A stretch of 64,000 nucleotides of DNA from contig NZ_MUJK01000003.1 in the NCBI RefSeq assembly GCF_002906155.1, positions 682,001 to 746,000 on the forward strand, in the 5' to 3' direction. The stretch comes from Pseudomonas laurylsulfativorans (GTDB taxonomy: Bacteria > Pseudomonadota > Gammaproteobacteria > Pseudomonadales > Pseudomonadaceae). The notes beneath the pieces are model-generated. The model was not told the origin of the DNA and did not search any database. It was given only the letters and a program-made list of their open reading frames with translations. This document shows, piece after piece, positions 1 through 8,907 of the stretch; within the stretch, counting starts at the first letter, position 1, and the number at the start of each line of letters is the position of its first letter. The position numbers and the translations under genes were made by a program.

Positions 1-17
1 CTCAGAGTGGTCTGCAT
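1..17 (-). CDS. glcF: glycolate oxidase iron-sulfur subunit GlcF, N-terminal start only
   Basis: Only the first codons are in the window. Reading leftwards from the ATG at 17 gives M-Q-T-T-L-S, the usual beginning of Pseudomonas GlcF, the iron-sulfur subunit that passes electrons from glycolate oxidation to the quinone pool. It starts 3 nt after the glcE stop, so it is the third gene of a glcDEF operon. The assignment rests on operon position plus these six residues. Confidence 0.7.
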
Positions 18-20
18 GGA

Positions 21-1085
21 TCAAAGCTCCTCGTACAGGCGTCCGGGATTGAAGATGCCCTTTGGATCGAGTTGTTTCTTCAGGTTCCTGTGGACGCGCG
101 ACAGGGCATTTGGTAACGGCTGGAATGGGCTCTCAGCCAAACCATGGCTGTAGCAGGTGACATGCCCGCCAACTTCATCGACCACCTGGCGAATGAATGA
201 ATCTGGAGCATCGGATTTGAGCCAACGCTGGCTTCCGCCCCAATCGATCAGTTGCCTGCCGGGCAGTGATACCTTTGGTACGTTGTTAGGCAAAGATAGG
301 CGCCAAAGCGGCTCATCCTGGCCGAAGAATTCCAGACGATGTTCGTTGAGATCAGCCCAGTAGGAAGCATCCAGCCGTTCGCCACCGAGGCGATCTTGGG
401 CCGCCGCTACCGAACCTTCACCGCCTTCTAGGCGCAAATGAAGACGCTCACCGTCATGGCATGCAGCACTGATCGGCAACGGTTGCTGGCCCCATTCCGC
501 CAGGCGGAGCAAGGCGCGGTCGATGTCCATCTCCAGGCTGATGCTCAGGGATCTGCGGGGTTTTGGCAGCACTTTGAGCGAGACTTCGGTAATCAGCCCT
601 AGGCAGCCGTAACTGCCGGCCATCAGGCGCGACAGGTCGTAGCCAGCAACGTTCTTCATCACCTCGCCACCGAAGCGCAGGTGCTTGCCATAGCCGGTGA
701 TCAACCGGGTTCCCAGGACGAAGTCACGTACTGATCCTGACCATGGGCGACGAGGCCCCGAAATGCCAGCGGCAATCATACCGCCGACAGTAGCGCCGTC
801 TCCGAAACCGGGCGGCTCACAGGGCAGCATCTGTTGTGAGGCGTCAAGCACTTGCGCCAGCTCGGCCAACGGTGTGCCACAACGCACCGTGACCACCAGT
901 TCGGTCGGATCGTAGCTGACGATGCCGCGGTGCGAGCGCGTATCGATTAATTCTCCTACTGTCGTGCGCCCAAGAAACGCTTTGCTGTTTGAGCCCTGGA
1001 TACGCAACGGCGTAGCGTTTTGCAGCGCCCGATTGACCTGTTCTAGTAGGGCGTCACTGTTATCAGTATCGTGTGCACTGCGCAT
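21..1085 (-). CDS. glcE: glycolate oxidase FAD-binding subunit GlcE
   Basis: This 354-residue protein is the second FAD-binding subunit of membrane-associated glycolate oxidase, which converts glycolate to glyoxylate. An FAD_binding_4 (PCMH-type) fold fills the N-terminal half, with the GFGDGATVGGMIAAGISGPRR nucleotide-loop region near residues 93-113 and GEVMKNVAGYDLSRL near 140-154. The C-terminus ends in the LDPKGIFNPGRL signature typical of GlcE. The start codon overlaps the glcD stop, which fits translational coupling. Length and order match Pseudomonas glc operons. Confidence 0.95.
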   Translation of the reverse strand: MRSAHDTDNSDALLEQVNRALQNATPLRIQGSNSKAFLGRTTVGELIDTRSHRGIVSYDPTELVVTVRCGTPLAELAQVLDASQQMLPCEPPGFGDGATVGGMIAAGISGPRRPWSGSVRDFVLGTRLITGYGKHLRFGGEVMKNVAGYDLSRLMAGSYGCLGLITEVSLKVLPKPRRSLSISLEMDIDRALLRLAEWGQQPLPISAACHDGERLHLRLEGGEGSVAAAQDRLGGERLDASYWADLNEHRLEFFGQDEPLWRLSLPNNVPKVSLPGRQLIDWGGSQRWLKSDAPDSFIRQVVDEVGGHVTCYSHGLAESPFQPLPNALSRVHRNLKKQLDPKGIFNPGRLYEEL

Positions 1086-2584
1086 CAGAAACGCTCCAGT
1101 TCAGGGAAAGGCATCTGACCCATATGGACGTGCATGGCACCAAATTCGGCGCACCGGTGCAGCGTTGGAATGTTCTTGCCGGGATTGAGCAGACCACCAG
1201 GGTCGAAGGCCGCCTTGACCGCATGGAACAGAGTCAGTTCGTCGCTGTTGAACTGCGCGCACATCTGGTTGATCTTCTCGCGGCCGACACCATGTTCCCC
1301 GGTGATGCTGCCTCCGACCTTTACGCATAACTCAAGAATTTTTCCGCCCAATGCTTCGGCGCGATCCAGTTCGCCGGGTTGATTGGCATCAAATAGAATC
1401 AGCGGATGCATATTGCCGTCACCGGCGTGGAACACGTTGGCCACGCGCAGGTCGTACTCGGCCGACAGTTGCGCGATGGCCTGCAGCACGCCGGGTAGTT
1501 CGCGCCGCGGAATGGTGCCATCCATGCAGTAATAGTCCGGGGACAAGCGACCTACCGCGGGGAAGGCGTTCTTGCGCCCGGCCCAGAAACGCACGCGTTC
1601 GGCCTCATCCTTGGCTAGACGCACTTCAGTGGCACCGGCCATTACCAGCACCTGGCGTACACGGTCACAGTCGTCATGGACATCGGCTTCAACGCCGTCA
1701 AGCTCGCACAGCAGTATGGCTTCGGCCTCCACCGGGTAGCCGGCGTGAATGAAGTCTTCGGCTGCGCGAATGGCCAGGTTATCCATCATCTCCAGGCCAC
1801 CGGGGATGATGCCGGCGGCTATGATGTCGCCGACCGCGCGGCCGGCCTTTTCCACGGAGTCGAACGCTGCCAGCAGTACTTTGGCGGTCTGCGGTTTGGG
1901 CAGCAACTTGACTGTCACTTCGGTGATCACCCCGAGCATGCCTTCAGAGCCGGTGAAAAGGGCCAGCAGATCAAGGCCCGGCGAATCGAGTGCGTTGGAA
2001 CCTAGGGTTAGGGATTCGCCGTCTACGGTAAGGATGTCGACCTTGAGGACGTTATGCACGGTCAGGCCGTACTTCAGGCAATGCACGCCTCCGGCGTTTT
2101 CGGCGACGTTGCCGCCGATGGAGCAGGCGATTTGCGAGGAGGGATCTGGCGCGTAATACAGGCCGAAGGGTGCCGCTGCCTGGGAAATCGCCAGATTGCG
2201 CACACCGGGCTGAACCCGTGCGGTACGGGCGGCTGGGTCGATGCCCAGGATGTTGTTGAAACGCGCCATCACCAGCAGCACGCCTTTTTCCAAGGGCAAG
2301 GCTCCGCCAGATAAACCGGTTCCTGCGCCACGGACGACTACTGGAACTTGCCTGTCGTGGCACACCCGCAGCACGCCTTGAACCTGGGCTAGTTCCCGTG
2401 GCAACACTACCAGCATTGGTGTAGTGCGGTAGGCCGAGAGGCCGTCGCATTCGTATGGCTTGAGCTCTTCCTGCTGATGCAGGATTTCCAGCTCGGGCAT
2501 TTGCGTTTGCAGGGATACCAATAGCGCGTTTTTGTCGACGTCAGGCAGGACGCCGTCAAAGCGTTCATCGTAAAGAATATTCAT
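1085..2584 (-). CDS. glcD: glycolate oxidase FAD-linked subunit GlcD
   Basis: This is the main FAD subunit of glycolate oxidase. It has the FAD-binding PCMH domain (RGAGTGLSGGALP around residue 80, PDPSSQIACSIGGNVAENAGG around 130) and the FAD_oxidase_C domain with the HAGDGNMHP and TGEHGVGREK motifs. I place the start at the ATG at 2584 (M-N-I-L-Y-D) rather than 2635. That start gives 499 residues, the usual GlcD length, and Pseudomonas homologues begin in the same way. It is divergent from glcC, with the control region between them. Confidence 0.95.
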   Translation of the reverse strand: MNILYDERFDGVLPDVDKNALLVSLQTQMPELEILHQQEELKPYECDGLSAYRTTPMLVVLPRELAQVQGVLRVCHDRQVPVVVRGAGTGLSGGALPLEKGVLLVMARFNNILGIDPAARTARVQPGVRNLAISQAAAPFGLYYAPDPSSQIACSIGGNVAENAGGVHCLKYGLTVHNVLKVDILTVDGESLTLGSNALDSPGLDLLALFTGSEGMLGVITEVTVKLLPKPQTAKVLLAAFDSVEKAGRAVGDIIAAGIIPGGLEMMDNLAIRAAEDFIHAGYPVEAEAILLCELDGVEADVHDDCDRVRQVLVMAGATEVRLAKDEAERVRFWAGRKNAFPAVGRLSPDYYCMDGTIPRRELPGVLQAIAQLSAEYDLRVANVFHAGDGNMHPLILFDANQPGELDRAEALGGKILELCVKVGGSITGEHGVGREKINQMCAQFNSDELTLFHAVKAAFDPGGLLNPGKNIPTLHRCAEFGAMHVHMGQMPFPELERF

Positions 2585-2687
2585 ATTCGGGTGACGACCC
2601 TCGTTTGTTTTTATTAGAGGTCTGTTTCCGGACACTGCTGGCTTGCATCATTGGCCTGAGGCGTTTTACTGTCTATGCGTTGTTTTG

Positions 2688-2700
2688 CTGGTCGAACCAG
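2688..2700. promoter_or_regulatory. palindrome, probable GlcC operator 1
   Basis: CTGGTCGAACCAG is a 5-bp inverted repeat around a 3-nt centre. It lies between divergent glcD and glcC, and its TGGT-N-ACCA core fits FadR/GntR-type operators. That GlcC binds it is inference. Confidence 0.5.
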
Positions 2701-2793
2701 TTTTTGAAAGTAGATACTTCCGGAACTGGATAAAAATGTATTAAAAACAAGAAAGTATGATTGTTATGTTCTTTGTCTGATTTTGATTTTTAA

Positions 2794-2806
2794 CTGGTAG
2801 TACCAG
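2794..2806. promoter_or_regulatory. palindrome, probable GlcC operator 2
   Basis: CTGGTAGTACCAG is a perfect 6-bp inverted repeat around a single G, 12 nt before the glcC start. It shares the arms of the element at 2688-2700, and their centres are 106 bp apart. The position suggests autoregulation of glcC, which is inference. Confidence 0.55.
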
Positions 2807-2818
2807 TTGGGGGCGTGG

Positions 2819-3586
2819 ATGGGCAGCACAGATATAACCCGAAACCCTCAGGTCGCGGACGTAGTCTGCGAACGGATAGAGCGCCTGATCGTGGACGGTG
2901 TATTCAAGACAGGGCAGTTACTACCATCGGAGCGCCGCCTGGTAGAAAAGCTCGGAGTCTCTCGAACTGCGCTTCGGGAGGGGTTAAAGCTGCTGCGTGC
3001 TCGCGGAATTATCGACACAGAGCATGGCAAAGGATCTTTCGTGGCTGATCTTTCGAGTCATAGTGCTGGGTCACCGTTAATGCATCTTTTTGCATCACAA
3101 CCACGGACGCTTTACGATTTGTTCGAGGTGCGTAGCCTGCTTGAAGGAGAGTCTGCACGCTTAGCGGCTTTGCGCGGTACGGAAGCAGATTTTGTGCTCA
3201 TTACTCGCAGCTATCAGGCGTTAGTTGATGCCCACTCCCGTAGTCTAGATGCCAGAGAACATGCCAAGCTTGATCATGCATTTCATTTAGCAATTTGCGA
3301 GGCCTCCCATAACCCTGTGCTGGTGCAAACGTTGCGCTCGTTAACAGATCTGCTGCTCACCACGGTGTTTGCATCGGTGAACAATCTCTACCATAGAGAA
3401 CCGCAAAAACGTCAAATCGACCGTCAACATGCAAAGCTTTACAACGCAGTGACCGGCCGTATGCCAGATCAAGCGCGTAAGGCTGCCATCAAACACATCC
3501 AGAGTATCTGTGAGAATCTCAAAGAGATTGAAGTCGAGGAGCAGCGCCTGGTACGTGCGACGTTGCGTCTTGAGGGCTGGGCGTGA
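2819..3586 (+). CDS. glcC: GntR/FadR-family glycolate regulator GlcC
   Basis: The protein has a winged HTH of GntR type at the N-terminus (LLPSERRLVEKLGVSRTALREGL, then HGKGSFV) and a helical FCD effector domain after residue about 95. It sits divergent to glcDEF as in other Pseudomonas and enterobacteria, where GlcC activates the operon with glycolate. I choose the ATG at 2819 over an in-frame TTG at 2807, because a G-rich Shine-Dalgarno (GGGGG, 2809-2813) lies 5 nt upstream of it. The product is 255 residues, the normal family length. Confidence 0.88.
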   Translation: MGSTDITRNPQVADVVCERIERLIVDGVFKTGQLLPSERRLVEKLGVSRTALREGLKLLRARGIIDTEHGKGSFVADLSSHSAGSPLMHLFASQPRTLYDLFEVRSLLEGESARLAALRGTEADFVLITRSYQALVDAHSRSLDAREHAKLDHAFHLAICEASHNPVLVQTLRSLTDLLLTTVFASVNNLYHREPQKRQIDRQHAKLYNAVTGRMPDQARKAAIKHIQSICENLKEIEVEEQRLVRATLRLEGWA

Positions 3587-4250
3587 CATCACTGATGTGG
3601 CTGAGCGGCTTGGTGGAGTTGACTCCGAGTCGGATTAGAGTAGTGCTCAGTCGTACCAGTAGGGGAGCCGGTTTCAGTTATTTGACTGTTGGGCTCTTAC
3701 AGAGATAAAGCTCATCACCCGCAGTACCCAGCCATCTCAGTGTGCGGTGTGTGCCCGAAGGTAACGTCTGTTCGAGCGCACTCCCATATCTTGCTTCTGC
3801 CCTACACCTTTCCAATCTGCTGACGTTCAGCGCAACCGACTGAAAATACGAGACACGATACGCGCCAATGAGGTGCAGGCTATCGACATGATGCCTGCAG
3901 TTTCTTTATCTAATTCGCGCTGATTTTTTTGCGTTGCACCCACTGGTTTTGGGCTGATGCCAGCCATGCCACAGCCGAATCCGTCAGGCATTTCGTTCTG
4001 GATACGATATTTCCTGATGCCGGCGATTGAGTTAAGTGAGTGCATAAAAACCTCGAATGCGGGAGAATATGAAAAGGATTACAGAGATCGAAATGCAAAA
4101 CCTTTGCCAAGACTTCACTTGGCGATTTTCCAGCCCTAGCATCGGCAGATCCCATCTCGTTCAATCGACAGATTGAGGGGCGCTGTCCTTCGCCTGGTGT
4201 TCTCCCACCGCATGAGCCCAATCCCTGGGCCCAGTGATTCAGGTTTGCAA
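3587..4250. other. intergenic, glcC to first MFS gene
   Basis: No convincing gene was found in these 664 nt. A LacI-type operator candidate at 4070-4083 lies 167 nt before the MFS start. Base composition turns AT-richer here, and I take this as the left edge of the accessory block. Confidence 0.5.
4070..4083. promoter_or_regulatory. candidate LacI-type operator (weak)
   Basis: TGAAAAGGATTACA matches the local consensus TGTAAACGATTACA at 12 of 14 positions. It lies upstream of the MFS gene at 4251. Confidence 0.4.
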
Positions 4251-5402
4251 ATGTTATCTAGCGTCACCATAAACCAGTCCGCCTCAGAAAAAACTGCTCA
4301 GTTTTCGACCCGTCTCGCATTTTTCATTTCCGGATTCTGTATGGCGTCTTGGGCGCCTCTAGTCCCATTGGTCAAAGCCCGCACTGGAATCGATGAAGGT
4401 GTCTTAGGACTTCTTTTGTTGTGTCTCGGGGGCGGGTCAATCACTGCAATGTCAATCTCTGGCTATCTGGTGGGACGCTATGGGTGCCGGCGTGTCATCG
4501 TGGTTGCGGCGTTACTCATGTGCCTCTCTCTCCCGCTGCTGGCGTGTCTTTCCAGCATTCCTACATTGGTCATCGCGATCATAGCTTTTGGTGTTGGCAT
4601 GGGTGCAATTGGCTGTGCGATGAACATACAAGCAGTAATCGTAAATGACGCAAGCCAACGCCCAATAATGTCCAGCTTTCATGGGCTCTTTAGCCTGGGG
4701 GGGATTCTCGGCGCAGTGGGGATGACTGCGATGCTTGGGGTGGGTCTTTCCCCTGTAGGTGCCTCGCTGTGTGTGGTTGCGGTTACCCTGGTTTCGATCA
4801 TCAACGCAGCTCCACATTTATTGCCATTTGGAGGAGGGGGCGGAGCGCCCGTTTTCGTGCTCCCCAAAGGGAAGGTGCTCATCCTGGGCGTGATGTGTTT
4901 TATCGTTTTTATGGCAGAGGGGGCCATGCTTGATTGGAGTGGTGTGTTTCTGGTCTCGCTTCGCGGTATGGACGCGGCGTATGGCGGGCTAGGATATGCA
5001 GCTTTTGCAGCCACCATGACCATTGCGAGGCTGACGGGTGATTCAGTCATTAGCCGCTTTGGAGCCATACGAGTATTAGCCGTAGGAAGCGTATGTGCTT
5101 CATTGGGAATTGCGTTTTCGCTCTGTAGTTCTAGTTGGCCGTTGGCGCTGCTGGGTTATGCGCTGGTGGGGGCGGGATGCGCAAATATCGTTCCTGTCTT
5201 ATTTACGGCGGTTGCTCGTCAAACCGATATGCCGCAAGCCTCCGCTGTTCCTGCAATGACTACATTGGGCTATGCAGGCGTATTGATGGGGCCAGCGTTC
5301 ATTGGATTTGTTGCCCATGCCAGTAGCCTAGTCGTCGCCTTGGCAGTGGTGGCAGGAGCTCTTCTCATCGTAGCTGTCTGCTCGAGATCAATTCGGATCT
5401 AA
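4251..5402 (+). CDS. YbjJ-like MFS transporter, copy 1
   Basis: This is a 12-helix major facilitator of the YbjJ-like group (383 residues from the ATG at 4251; an upstream in-frame start at 4173 would add 26 unsupported residues). The N-terminus carries the FFISGF-MASWAPLVPLVK motif, then GYLVGRYGCRR, the MFS loop 2-3 signature. Mid-protein AEGAMLDWSGVFL is typical of the group. It closely resembles the gene at 5873 (same lengths and motifs) and more distantly the one at 11655. The substrate is unknown; import or efflux of a small metabolite is likely. A weak operator copy at 4070 suggests LacI control. Confidence 0.85.
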   Translation: MLSSVTINQSASEKTAQFSTRLAFFISGFCMASWAPLVPLVKARTGIDEGVLGLLLLCLGGGSITAMSISGYLVGRYGCRRVIVVAALLMCLSLPLLACLSSIPTLVIAIIAFGVGMGAIGCAMNIQAVIVNDASQRPIMSSFHGLFSLGGILGAVGMTAMLGVGLSPVGASLCVVAVTLVSIINAAPHLLPFGGGGGAPVFVLPKGKVLILGVMCFIVFMAEGAMLDWSGVFLVSLRGMDAAYGGLGYAAFAATMTIARLTGDSVISRFGAIRVLAVGSVCASLGIAFSLCSSSWPLALLGYALVGAGCANIVPVLFTAVARQTDMPQASAVPAMTTLGYAGVLMGPAFIGFVAHASSLVVALAVVAGALLIVAVCSRSIRI

Positions 5403-5436
5403 CTCAGAGCTTCGACCAGTGCTTGCCTGTTAGCTC

Positions 5437-5450
5437 TGTAAAGGTTTACA
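5437..5450. promoter_or_regulatory. LacI-type operator
   Basis: TGTAAAGGTTTACA has 5-bp arms and lies 107 nt before the ORF at 5557, which is followed by the MFS gene at 5873. Confidence 0.6.
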
Positions 5451-5556
5451 TTTGGTTCTCCTTCGGTGTCCTTGCAGCGCTCGCTGGTCGATAAGGTCTG
5501 TACCCGAAATTTGTCAGGCCTCCGCACCATTCGCTTAGCGCGATAGGAGTAAATAA

Positions 5557-5826
5557 ATGACAACAAACGAACAAGACTCGATTGAATACGGTGACATTCT
5601 GGTTCCGGGAGCCGATGTCGGAAAATATTACTGGCCGTGGCTCATTCAGCCAATTGGACTGGAGATTTTCTTCAAGGGCAGTGGAATGGAGAAGTATCCA
5701 GGTCATCCTGCCCCAGAGCACTTTCCACGACCGAAAGATGTCCTTGATATCGAAAAAAAACACGGCATTCTGGCTGCCTCTCAAAGATTCTTAGAGGCCC
5801 CTTGTCTTAATTATCTTGAGCTCTAA
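5557..5826 (+). CDS. shortened cupin-like protein (C-terminal part of a cupin)
   Basis: This 89-residue ORF has a good Shine-Dalgarno (GGAG) before its ATG. Residues about 24-70 align with the last third of the cupin at 31776: WPWLIQPIGLEIFF against WVWFMNPSGLETFF, then a shared H-x-x-PAPE-x-F-x-RP stretch. The metal-binding part of the cupin barrel is absent. The first residues (MTTNEQDS) also resemble the start of that cupin (TNTAIDS), so an internal deletion of a once full-length paralogue is a good explanation. It may be a pseudogene or a small stand-alone protein. An operator lies directly upstream. Confidence 0.55.
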   Translation: MTTNEQDSIEYGDILVPGADVGKYYWPWLIQPIGLEIFFKGSGMEKYPGHPAPEHFPRPKDVLDIEKKHGILAASQRFLEAPCLNYLEL

Positions 5827-5872
5827 AGGAACTATATTCCTTCAGATACACTTGTTTAAAGTTTAAGGGTTT

Positions 5873-7027
5873 TTGATGGCTAGCTATATCGGGATAGAGC
5901 AAGTTGATTTTGTGGGAAAAAAATTTGGAGCTCGTTCTGCATTTTTCATTTCCGGATTTGGTATGGGCTGTTGGGCACCACTGGTTCCCTATGCTCAACA
6001 GCGAACACAAGTAGACGATGGGCTTCTTGGAACGCTACTACTTTGTTTAGGGGCCGGTTCATTTTTAATGATGCCAGCAACTGGCGTCATAACTGGAAGA
6101 TATGGCTGTCGTATAGCGATGTTCATTGCAGCGGCGTTGATTTGCTTATCGCTGCCAATTTTGGCGACTTCGAACTCATTCCTAGTGCTTATGATCGCGT
6201 TATTTGTGTTTGGTGCCGGGGTTGGGATGGGCGATGTCACCATGAACATTCAGGGGGCGTTGGTAGAGCAAGAAATTGGGCGACCATGCATGTCTGGATT
6301 TCATGCATTGTTTAGCGTGGGAGCGCTGACCTCAGCCGTATTGGTGACTGCGATGCTGTGGATTGGACTTACGCCATTAATCTCGATCTATTGCAGCATC
6401 TTTTTTATAGCTTTGGTTCTGTTCGCAGGGTCGAAGCACTTTCTCAGTTACGGCAAGCATGAAGAGTCATCGGGATTTTCGTGGCCGAGCATGAGGATTT
6501 TAGCGATCGCCCTCTGCTGCTTTATTTGCTTTTTATCAGAGGGATCCATGCTCGATTGGAGTGCGGTTTTTCTGACGAGTTTTCGTGCGCTTGAGGCCGC
6601 TCAAGCTGGAGTTGGCTATGCGGCATTTGGAGTGGCAATGACCGTAGGAAGGTTCTATGGCGATTGGTATGTAGGGCGTTTTGGCGCGCGTGCTGTGCTT
6701 CTGTTCAGCGGAGTCGTGGCAGCAGCTGGTTTCGGTCTCACTATTGGTGTGAATCAATGGGGTGCTGCATTGGCCGGTTTTGCACTGATCGGAATCGGCG
6801 CGGCAAATGCTGTGCCTATCCTCACCACATTAGCGAGCGTCGACAAATCAATGCCATCTAATATTTCTGTGGCAATTGTGACATCAATCGGTTATCTCGG
6901 CATTCTTGCTGGCCCGGCAGGGGTCGGGTTTGTTTCCGATGCCTGGGGACTGTCGACAGCGTTTTTTATGGTGGCGATTCTTATGCTGGGAGTCGGTATC
7001 CTGGCGCCGCGCCTCTATCAAAAATGA
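5873..7027 (+). CDS. YbjJ-like MFS transporter, copy 2
   Basis: This is a 384-residue 12-helix permease, clearly paralogous to the gene at 4251: FFISGFGMGCWAPLVPYAQ, GRYGCR, SEGSMLDWSAVFL. It follows the shortened cupin ORF by 46 nt and is probably transcribed with it from the promoter carrying the operator at 5437. A second possible start (Met-2) is directly adjacent. The substrate cannot be read from the sequence. Confidence 0.85.
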   Translation: MMASYIGIEQVDFVGKKFGARSAFFISGFGMGCWAPLVPYAQQRTQVDDGLLGTLLLCLGAGSFLMMPATGVITGRYGCRIAMFIAAALICLSLPILATSNSFLVLMIALFVFGAGVGMGDVTMNIQGALVEQEIGRPCMSGFHALFSVGALTSAVLVTAMLWIGLTPLISIYCSIFFIALVLFAGSKHFLSYGKHEESSGFSWPSMRILAIALCCFICFLSEGSMLDWSAVFLTSFRALEAAQAGVGYAAFGVAMTVGRFYGDWYVGRFGARAVLLFSGVVAAAGFGLTIGVNQWGAALAGFALIGIGAANAVPILTTLASVDKSMPSNISVAIVTSIGYLGILAGPAGVGFVSDAWGLSTAFFMVAILMLGVGILAPRLYQK

Positions 7028-7149
7028 TCTAGCGGCTAGTTGTGTTGCAACCGCATAAAAAGCCTCGCGCACGCAGCATGAAGTTCGGTCAGAGTGCAAG
7101 CAGTATTCATATGTGTTGTTCGATGCAACATGCTGACCGAGTTTGTCAA

Positions 7150-8368
7150 AGTCCTTGAGTGTGTATCCCTTTAACGGGGCAATTTTTTGATTGCCGACGT
7201 AAAGCATCATTGCTGTTATTGCGGTTGCTAGCGTAGCCTCTAAGATAACGGCTCCGTTGAAGTTGTAATAATCCACAACCATTCCGCCAGTAAACGCACC
7301 GACTGCGATGGAGATCTGCCCCAATGAGACCGAGACGGAAGCGATGCTTTCTTTATGGCTGGGGGCGGCACTGAATACATACAGCTGTGTCGTGAGAGGC
7401 AGGGCACCGAAGCATATCCCCCACCCAATGATCCCAAGCCACCCTGTGACTAGCGATTCACTAACCAATAGTGATAACAGGGAAAGCGACATACCTGTTG
7501 CGGCAACCATGATTGCGCATGTCAAGTTTCGATCGAAGTACCATCCTCCAAGCCAGCTTCCTGCAAAGCCCGCAACTCCGTAGCTCAGTAAGTATAGGCT
7601 CAGTAGCGTTCCGCTCACTCCGAATGATTGATCGAGAAGCGGCGCTATGAATGTGTAAGCGCAAAGTGGCCAATCAGCATCAAAATGATGGATGAGAGAC
7701 CAACACGTATTTTCTTGAGCCGGAGCAATTCCGGGATGTTATTCAACCTGGTACTGGGCAGGGAAGGAAGAGGAGGGAGAGACCACATCAGACCGAATAG
7801 GGCGGCGAGTCCTATAACACCCCAAGCGCTAAACGTCATGAGCCATCCCAGCCACTCACCCAGCAGAGTACTGGCTGGCACACCGGCGACGGTACCCATC
7901 GAAACTCCAGAGTAAATGATAGAGGTTGCACGCAATGCTTGATCCGGCGGACGTAAACGGGATCCTACTGATGTCGCGATCGTCCAAAAGCCTCCAAGAC
8001 TGACGCCCAGCAATACTCGTGCGGCGAAGACAGGGAATATACTGGTCGATATCGCCACGACGAAATTGGACAGCGAGAGTGCTAGAAGCAGCCCGCAAAG
8101 AATGAGGCGGCGATTGACCTTTCCTAATAATGCAATGCTAAAGGTGCTGCAATAGCAGCCATGACATCTGGAAAGGTGATCAGTAGGCCTGCCTCTCCTT
8201 CGGTAATTTGAAGGTCTTGTGCAATCTGTGAAAGCAAGCCTATGGGGCGCATACTGAGCTTACAAGCACGAATGCCTCAAGCGAAACTGCAACGACGGAT
8301 GGCTACGATCCTTCTGAAGGCACGGTTTTTGTGGCATTGAGCGAAGGAGATGGCATCTGGCTACTCAT
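7150..8368 (-). pseudogene. broken MFS transporter (AraJ-like efflux type)
   Basis: On the minus strand a typical MFS sequence is split over several frames. It begins at an ATG at 8368 and meets an in-frame TAG at 8303-8305. It changes frame near 8245 (VVAVSLEAFVLVSS, then RPIGLLSQIAQDLQ), near 8130 (ITFPDVMAAIAAPLAL, then LLGKVNRRLILCG) and near 7655 (MLIGHFA, then YTFIAPLLDQSFGVSGTLLSLYLL). The remaining frame runs on past the last helix into the convergent gene at 5873-7027, so the native stop is gone too. With an amber codon and three frameshifts this is a decayed gene. A clean operator remains at its 5' end. Confidence 0.85.
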
Positions 8369-8369
8369 T

Positions 8370-8383
8370 GGTAAACGTTTACA
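8370..8383. promoter_or_regulatory. LacI-type operator
   Basis: GGTAAACGTTTACA contains a perfect 12-bp palindrome (GTAAACGTTTAC, 8371-8382). It sits directly at the 5' end of the broken MFS gene. Confidence 0.65.
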
Positions 8384-8687
8384 TGATCTGTGATATAGCA
8401 CAGATTAGGTTGTCGTCGGTAAGCGCTGTATTTCTACTAAAATGCCCGGAAATACTGATCATCTATGGAAATCATTCAAGCGCTCTCGATTCGGACAGGA
8501 AGAAAGTTTTCGCACCAAATTGAAGCTCTTCATGTGAGAGCTTAGGAAACACCGGTGTTACCAAAGCAGACATGGTGTATCGGATTTCCCCTAGTGTTTT
8601 CGGGCGCTTACCACGGCGATAGAGGTCTGAATGGCCCAGCCTCGGCCTTTCCAGCGACGTTATGAAATGTTGGCATGAACGCTGCTT

Positions 8688-8701
8688 TGTAATCCTTTAC
8701 A
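8688..8701. promoter_or_regulatory. LacI-type operator
   Basis: TGTAATCCTTTACA lies upstream of the NCS1 permease and forms a pair with 8802-8815. Confidence 0.65.
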
Positions 8702-8801
8702 GAGGGCCTGAATGTCAGCACGTGACCAGGGGAGGTTCGAGGTTACCGACGCAGTCGCGTCGGAAGCGTGCTGAGCGGATGGCCTTTTTTTGCAGTTGCT
8801 T

Positions 8802-8815
8802 TGTAATCCATTACA
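8802..8815. promoter_or_regulatory. LacI-type operator
   Basis: TGTAATCCATTACA lies 92 nt before the NCS1 permease start. Confidence 0.65.
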
Positions 8816-8907
8816 TTGTGATTGCTCCATTGATCGTTCTCGGTAACGAGAGCCCCACCACAGCCGCTTAGCCAATGCGCGGATGTGTGCCCAAAGAGAG
8901 GCCAATG

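Larger units (their letters stand above)
8384..8907. other. intergenic with two operators before the NCS1 permease
   Basis: These 524 nt hold no gene I can support. They carry operators at 8688-8701 and 8802-8815, centres 114 bp apart, a spacing that would allow a repression loop. Confidence 0.5.
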
